Shown piece by piece: positions 60,291 to 64,000 of a DNA stretch of 64,000 nucleotides. Where the stretch lies: assembly GCA_942492115.1 (NCBI GenBank), contig CALODL010000002.1, positions 310,001-374,000 on the forward strand. The letters run 5' to 3'. Both the position numbers and the translations under genes were made by a program. This stretch comes from CALODL01 sp942492115. GTDB lineage: Bacteria > Planctomycetota > Phycisphaerae > UBA1845 > CAIVHJ01. Below the pieces are notes generated by a model. That model was not told where the DNA came from. It saw only the letters and a list, made by a program, of their open reading frames with translations, and did not search any database. Each line of letters opens with the position of its first letter. Within the stretch, counting starts at the first letter, position 1.

Positions 60291-60397
60291 CAGTGCAGCC
60301 GGTCATGGCCGGTCCTCCAAAGCTGGACAAGAAGCGGATGCCTCTTAGCGGAAGCCCGGAGCCCAAAATCCCGAGTCATCATGGTCGGGCGGATTCT

Positions 60398-60877
60398 TCA
60401 GGGGTGTGCGGTTTCGTCTCGGTTGGCCCGGGCATCGCGGGGTGCTTTGTGGCCGCACTCAGGACATGTTTCCGGTGAGCCTCGGAGGTCATAGCCGCAG
60501 GTTGTGCACAAGCCCGGTGGGCGACGAAACAGATTGCATATTGCGTGACGTTGCAGAATGCCGAGTGCAATAGTGCAAATCATCGAGGGAATCCAAAGCG
60601 GGTACCAGTGCTCGTGAGCGGGGACTTGGCCCACTGCTCCGAACCACGGCAACCATATTGTTCTTAGAGTTCTGAAGCCCATCGAAGGCGACCAACCTGG
60701 CTTGTTCCATTGCAGGGTGTGGGGCCTGCTTTCAAGCCAAATGATGCAGCCATTGCTCGCACACGCCGCGTCACCACTTCGGAACCGATAGGCAACGTGG
60801 AAGTAACTCGCCACCCACGCACAGAGGCTCAGAACCAGTCCTACGATCGACAGGATGAGCAGGGTCTTGCGGATCAC
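60398..60877 (-). CDS. VIRKSLL-type membrane protein with C-terminal zinc ribbon
   Basis: 159 residues from a GTG at 60877 overlapping the previous stop (GTGA). VIRKTLLILSIVGLVLSLCA helix, outer domain (GCIIWLESRPHTLQWNKPGW), second helix (LWIPSMICTIALGILQR), ribbon CTTCGYDLRGSPETCPECGH, basic C-terminal tail (RDARANRDETAHP). Last gene of the 63.9-60.4 kb array. Confidence 0.78.
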   Translation of the reverse strand: MIRKTLLILSIVGLVLSLCAWVASYFHVAYRFRSGDAACASNGCIIWLESRPHTLQWNKPGWSPSMGFRTLRTIWLPWFGAVGQVPAHEHWYPLWIPSMICTIALGILQRHAICNLFRRPPGLCTTCGYDLRGSPETCPECGHKAPRDARANRDETAHP

Positions 60878-61299
60878 TTTGCCGTCTCCATGGTGCGGCC
60901 GCATTCTGGACATGTGTCGGTCGAGCCTCGGAGGTCATAGCCGCATTTCGCACAGTTCCCCCTCAGCCTGCGTACGTTGCGTTGGCGAGCCGACCAGCCG
61001 CACACCAGCAGAGGGCACATCGCGAAGGCTAGAATGGGTACCCACAATGGATACTTGCGTGCTGCATAGTCGACCATACCGAAGTTCCTTAGCTTTGGAT
61101 CTTGATTGCCACCACTGCCGTAGTGCACCCAGCCGCTTAGGTTAAGAGCATTCGGCTGCCGTACCAGGTGGCCATCTCGCAGCCATACTTCGAATCCGAA
61201 CGGCGTGCAGTAGGCCACCCAATAATTGCTGGCGATGTACGCGGACATGCTTGAGGCCAGCCCCACGATCGACAGGATGAGCAGGCTCTTGCGGATCAC
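60874..61299 (-). CDS. VIRKSLL-type membrane protein with C-terminal zinc ribbon
   Basis: 141 residues from a GTG at 61299 overlapping the previous stop (GTGA). VIRKSLLILSIVGLASSMSA, outer domain (GFEVWLRDGHLVRQPNALNL), helix (YPLWVPILAFAMCPLLVC), ribbon CAKCGYDLRGSTDTCPECGR ending METAK. METAK is also the end of the protein at 53811, so 3' ends as well as 5' ends are shared. Confidence 0.78.
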   Translation of the reverse strand: MIRKSLLILSIVGLASSMSAYIASNYWVAYCTPFGFEVWLRDGHLVRQPNALNLSGWVHYGSGGNQDPKLRNFGMVDYAARKYPLWVPILAFAMCPLLVCGWSARQRNVRRLRGNCAKCGYDLRGSTDTCPECGRTMETAK

Positions 61300-61829
61300 T
61301 TGGCCCCCACAGTCACTGCTCTCCAGCCACACTCCGGACAGTGGCAGGGCGTCGCTCGCAGATCGTATCGGCAGACGGGGCAACAACTCTTCGAGATCCT
61401 TGACCGAGCCCGCAAGCTACGAACCAATACGGCAATCGGATAAGCACCGAAGATGACAATCAGCACCCACGTGGGGAATCGCAATTCGTATGTGTTACCT
61501 GTCGTGTCAAACGCGAACGTGGTCAGTCCGCGGTTGTGTATGCTTATCCCATGCAGAATCTGGCGAGTACGGCGAACCGGGCCCTCGGGCTTGAAGCGTG
61601 GGAGTGATACTGAGAGATGAGCATTACGCTGGGGGTATGGAGGAGGTGGTGGGGGTTCACTCCACAGCGTCACCATCAGGCAGCACTGCACGTGGGCCAC
61701 ATCTAAATTGAGGGCGTCGACCGCAACGAGTTCATAAAGCTTGCCCTGCCCTCGCGATCCAGTCCACACACAGAGTGCAACTGACGCCACTGTGAGAGTG
61801 CATAAGCCAGCAATGATGATCCGCTTCAC
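61296..61829 (-). CDS. Membrane protein with C-terminal zinc ribbon
   Basis: 177 residues from a GTG at 61829, two bases after the stop of the remnant ORF before it. VKRIIIAGLCTLTVASVALC helix, ~110-residue outer domain with a poly-Pro stretch (SEPPPPPPYPQRN), second helix (WVLIVIFGAYPIAVLV), ribbon CCPVCRYDLRATPCHCPECG. It has three extra Cys around the ribbon. Same architecture, different start type. Confidence 0.72.
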   Translation of the reverse strand: MKRIIIAGLCTLTVASVALCVWTGSRGQGKLYELVAVDALNLDVAHVQCCLMVTLWSEPPPPPPYPQRNAHLSVSLPRFKPEGPVRRTRQILHGISIHNRGLTTFAFDTTGNTYELRFPTWVLIVIFGAYPIAVLVRSLRARSRISKSCCPVCRYDLRATPCHCPECGWRAVTVGAK

Positions 61830-61831
61830 GT

Positions 61832-61912
61832 TCACGCCTGCAATTCGCACTCCGGACACGCTCCCTCGGTACCCATCAGATCATACGAACACATCAGGCT
61901 CTTGCGGATCAC
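61832..61912 (-). pseudogene. 26-codon internal-deletion remnant of a zinc-ribbon gene
   Basis: GTG at 61912 overlaps the previous stop (GTGA). The product VIRKSLMCSYDLMG-TEGACPEC joins the first six family residues directly to the ribbon, with about 100-150 codons missing and one ribbon Cys pair broken. A clear intragenic deletion that keeps both junctions of the array. Confidence 0.72.
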
Positions 61913-62431
61913 GTTACCGTCTCCATGGCATGGCCGCATTCCGGGCAAGCGTCCGATGAGCTGCGTAGGTCGTAGCCGCAAACCGCACACCGGCCAAGGC
62001 GAATGAGGCGGTGACGACGTGCAATGGGCAACATGGCCCAGATAGCCGCCGCACCACATAAGGCAACGGGCATCCACAGAGGAACCACGATGAAGAGTGG
62101 GTTCGTTCTTGCCTCAGGCCACCACCACGTCTCAAGATTATCATATCCAAATGCCGCGAAGTACTTGCCATCGAGTTGTCTAGTGAAATGTGCGATGGTC
62201 TCTTCGGAATCAGGCACGGCACTCCGGATCCACACGAACCTGCTCAATGTACTGTTCGAGCTTGTGCTCTATTTGTGTTCGGTCTGTGTGCGTCCAGTGA
62301 ATTGCCCCACCGCGAAGCGTGATGCATAGCGGCTTGTTTCTGTACTGAACGTAGAAGTAACTGGCCACCCACAGCCCGGCACTGACTACCAACCCCACGA
62401 TCGACAGAATGAGCAAGCTCTTGCGGATCAT
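61909..62431 (-). pseudogene. Frameshifted VIRKSLL-type zinc-ribbon gene
   Basis: ATG at 62431 overlaps the previous stop (ATGA). The first frame reads MIRKSLLILSIVGLVVSAGL, WVASYFYVQYR, then ends at a stop near 62210. The second frame (from about 62245) supplies the rest of the outer domain (FAAFGYDNLETWWWPEARTN), a helix (VVPLWMPVALCGAAAIWAML) and ribbon CAVCGYDLRSSSDACPECGH. Total length 523 bases is one over a multiple of three, so a single insertion near 62210-62250 splits it. Recent decay, sequencing error, or two cooperating ORFs (the second could start at TTG 62247). Confidence 0.65.
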
Positions 62432-62925
62432 CGTTCGAACTCCGTGCCGCACTCAGGACATGTTCTTGTGGGCAGACCTGTGAGATCATAGCCACATCGT
62501 TCGCATATGGAGCCGATCTTGAGCTGAGGCCTGGCCCGCACTGAACGCATCACGATCCACACAGGGTAGAGAATGAAATACGTGATCATCGTCCCAACTA
62601 TGATCAGTACGGAGGAACCGTTATATGAGGCTGTTCCTCTTAGCAGTGCATACGTTTCATAGGTAAGAACGACCCCGACCCAATACGACACGATCAAGAG
62701 AAGGCCATGGTACCAAAGCCGAAGCTTGTGTCCTCGCAGGAGCATAAGAAGCGTGGGAACGGTCAGGCTTATCCGCCCAGGCGGCATAAACGCGGTAGGC
62801 CATGCGAGGTATGTAATTATCCCGCCCATTGCTCCAGAGGCAACGATCATAGGCCATCCCCAGAACCAGGAGGATCTGACCATTTGGGAAGGACCGATGG
62901 GCGGCTTATCGCGAATGGCACGCAT
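62428..62925 (-). CDS. Polytopic membrane protein with C-terminal zinc ribbon
   Basis: 165 residues; ATG at 62925, 9 bases after the previous stop. About four helices (WFWGWPMIVASGAMGGIITY; ISLTVPTLLMLL; HGLLLIVSYWVGVVLTY; VLIIVGTMITYFILYPVWIV), basic stretch (RSVRARPQLK), ribbon CERCGYDLTGLPTRTCPECG. Closest in layout to the 56889 protein. Confidence 0.74.
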   Translation of the reverse strand: MRAIRDKPPIGPSQMVRSSWFWGWPMIVASGAMGGIITYLAWPTAFMPPGRISLTVPTLLMLLRGHKLRLWYHGLLLIVSYWVGVVLTYETYALLRGTASYNGSSVLIIVGTMITYFILYPVWIVMRSVRARPQLKIGSICERCGYDLTGLPTRTCPECGTEFER

Positions 62926-62934
62926 GATCGTCGC

Positions 62935-63369
62935 TCACCAATTGCGAATATCGTCGATGTCTTTGTGTGCAGAATCATCGATCCCGTCTGGGCCAGTGCT
63001 CCACAAGTCGAAACTTTCACGATTGTGCACACCTGGAATTCTAAGCTCGAACGGGTTACCCCACGGGTCAACGAGAGGATTTCCAGCATCAGTCGGGACA
63101 TAGGGCCCCCGAAAACCACCTGCCAGACCGTCAGGAACTTTCACTAAGGCTTTGAGCCCTTCCTCCTGAAGGGGGTATCGGCCGCAATCCGCTTTGAACG
63201 TCTCCAATCCAGCAAGCAGTTCGAGGATTTTCTTGTTACATGTTGCCTGTTGTACTGCCGCAGAATCACGTGGAAACTTGGGATACATGATGATGACGAC
63301 TGCGAGAAGGGTGAAAACGCCACCACAACAGATTCCTAGTGAGAAGTACTTGATCTTCGTTTTATTCAT
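62935..63369 (-). CDS. GspG-like (type II secretion pseudopilin C-terminal) protein without prepilin motif
   Basis: 144 residues. N-terminal membrane helix (YFSLGICCGGVFTLLAVVII), then a GspG/T2SSG-type domain: LETFKADCGRYPLQEEGLKA, then GFRGPYVPTDAGNPLVDPWG, PFELRIPG, and DLWSTGPDGIDDS, with the Ca-site Asp residues typical of the major pseudopilin. The prepilin peptidase site (G-F/M-T-L-x-E) is absent; the helix looks like a plain anchor. No other gsp genes are nearby. It sits inside the zinc-ribbon array. Confidence 0.78.
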   Translation of the reverse strand: MNKTKIKYFSLGICCGGVFTLLAVVIIMYPKFPRDSAAVQQATCNKKILELLAGLETFKADCGRYPLQEEGLKALVKVPDGLAGGFRGPYVPTDAGNPLVDPWGNPFELRIPGVHNRESFDLWSTGPDGIDDSAHKDIDDIRNW

Positions 63370-63390
63370 AACGCTGCCCTAAGTTCTGAT

Positions 63391-63948
63391 TCAGATTGAG
63401 ACACCGCACTCCGGACACGCTCCCTTCGTCCCCCTCAGGTCATACGAACAACTCACGCACAGCCCATGCTTAGTACGCCATCGACTCCGGACCCAAGACA
63501 CGAAACTGCAGGCGGGCAGGACTGCGAAGACGAGGGCGGGGATCCAAAGTGGAGCAATGGCGTGATTGGCGGCGACACGGCTTGAATCAAAGACAGGCTC
63601 CCGTCTGTACTCTGGCATCCAATTCGTCGCGGCCCCCGAGTAGCCATCACGACCTCGGGTTCTTGCCGATACCGTCGAATCCAACACCTCTCTGGCCCAC
63701 TCAAAGGTGTGACGTTCCATTCCGCAGCTAGAACCTCGCCTGTCCTGTAGATTCACGAAGGACTGCAGCAACGGAGAGAACTCCTGCCGAGCCTGAAGGT
63801 AGTCATTACTCCACTCAACGCCCCCTTGTCGCAACCACACCACAACATCATCACCGGCAAACCACCAGTTCCAATACGACGCCCCCCACGCGATGACGGT
63901 GATCAAGAGCAAGGTGGCAGAGATGGTTATGAGCGTGCGACGGAGCAT
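63391..63948 (-). CDS. MLRRTL-type membrane protein with C-terminal zinc ribbon
   Basis: 185 residues; ATG with GGGAG 6 bases upstream and leftward -10 TATAAT at 63982-63987. MLRRTLITISATLLLITVIA, then WGASYWNWWFAGDDVVVWLR, ~90-residue outer domain, helix (LWIPALVFAVLPACSFVSWV), ribbon CVSCSYDLRGTKGACPECGV. Heads the 63.9-60.4 kb array as the 54146 gene heads its array. Confidence 0.78.
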   Translation of the reverse strand: MLRRTLITISATLLLITVIAWGASYWNWWFAGDDVVVWLRQGGVEWSNDYLQARQEFSPLLQSFVNLQDRRGSSCGMERHTFEWAREVLDSTVSARTRGRDGYSGAATNWMPEYRREPVFDSSRVAANHAIAPLWIPALVFAVLPACSFVSWVRSRWRTKHGLCVSCSYDLRGTKGACPECGVSI

Positions 63949-64000
63949 GAGCGGCTCCCGGTTCTAGCGGGCGACTTGCTGATTATACACGCTCCTCTGC
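63919..64000. repeat. Divergent promoter cassette, copy 4 of 4 (cut by window end)
   Basis: The first 82 bases of the cassette, including the MLRRTL start, ribosome binding site, GCTGATTATA and GCTCCTCTGC. A 9-bp array and a rightward gene are predicted just beyond the window. Confidence 0.72.

Noticed and set aside
41020..63948. Zinc-ribbon proteins as transposase or phage remnants
   Set aside because: They have paired membrane helices, ribosome binding sites and ordered overlaps; no transposase motifs or terminal inverted repeats were seen.
1..64000. tRNA, rRNA, riboswitch or CRISPR elements
   Set aside because: No cloverleaf, rRNA segment, conserved riboswitch core or direct-repeat/spacer pattern was recognised by eye; a covariance-model scan would be needed to exclude small RNAs.

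Overview
The window looks like a high-GC planctomycete chromosome segment, most likely Phycisphaerae-like. This is inferred from secreted FG-GAP and dockerin-like proteins, a secreted amidohydrolase array, and many small membrane proteins ending in CxxCGYDLRGS...CPECG zinc ribbons. I see no rRNA, tRNA, CRISPR array, prophage or intact insertion sequence. No single feature proves the lineage.

Layout. Bases 1-9,900: an FG-GAP protein running off the left edge, a secreted PQQ-type sugar dehydrogenase-like propeller protein, a GMC oxidoreductase flanked by two paralogous ~57-residue secreted peptides, a WspA-like chemoreceptor and a BAX-inhibitor-1 protein. Bases 10,000-14,900: a frameshifted secreted methyltransferase, two small membrane or secreted proteins, a DHH phosphoesterase, a DUF3616 protein and a small hypothetical protein. 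Bases 14,998-27,495: eight consecutive minus-strand amidohydrolase-like genes, mostly joined by overlapping or nearly abutting stop/start codons. They carry nine amidohydrolase modules, of which only two keep the HxH metal motif. Bases 27,600-40,800: aquaporin, GYD protein, membrane proteins, a periplasmic-propeller sensor kinase and large secreted modular proteins. Bases 41,000-64,000: an accessory-like region with about twenty zinc-ribbon membrane proteins, intact or decayed, in overlapping minus-strand arrays. Among them lie a TolB/WD40-type Ser/Thr kinase, a ClpN-only protein, a GspG-like protein and further secreted cohesin/dockerin-like proteins.

Most notable signals: (1) the amidohydrolase operon, mostly catalytically degenerate by motif; (2) the zinc-ribbon family, expanding and decaying by tandem duplication and deletion, with remnant ORFs of 26 and 11 codons still sitting in the overlapping arrays; (3) a 9-bp tandem repeat (AGGGWCNNN x3) found six times, each just upstream of a plus-strand gene in the 46-57 kb region and overlapping the predicted -35 region; (4) a ~145-bp divergent promoter cassette repeated four times; (5) a shared ~300-residue C-terminal dockerin-like plus cohesin-like module on three unrelated secreted proteins.

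The functions of (1)-(3) are not known to me. Everything below rests on reading the sequence and family knowledge; no database search was run.
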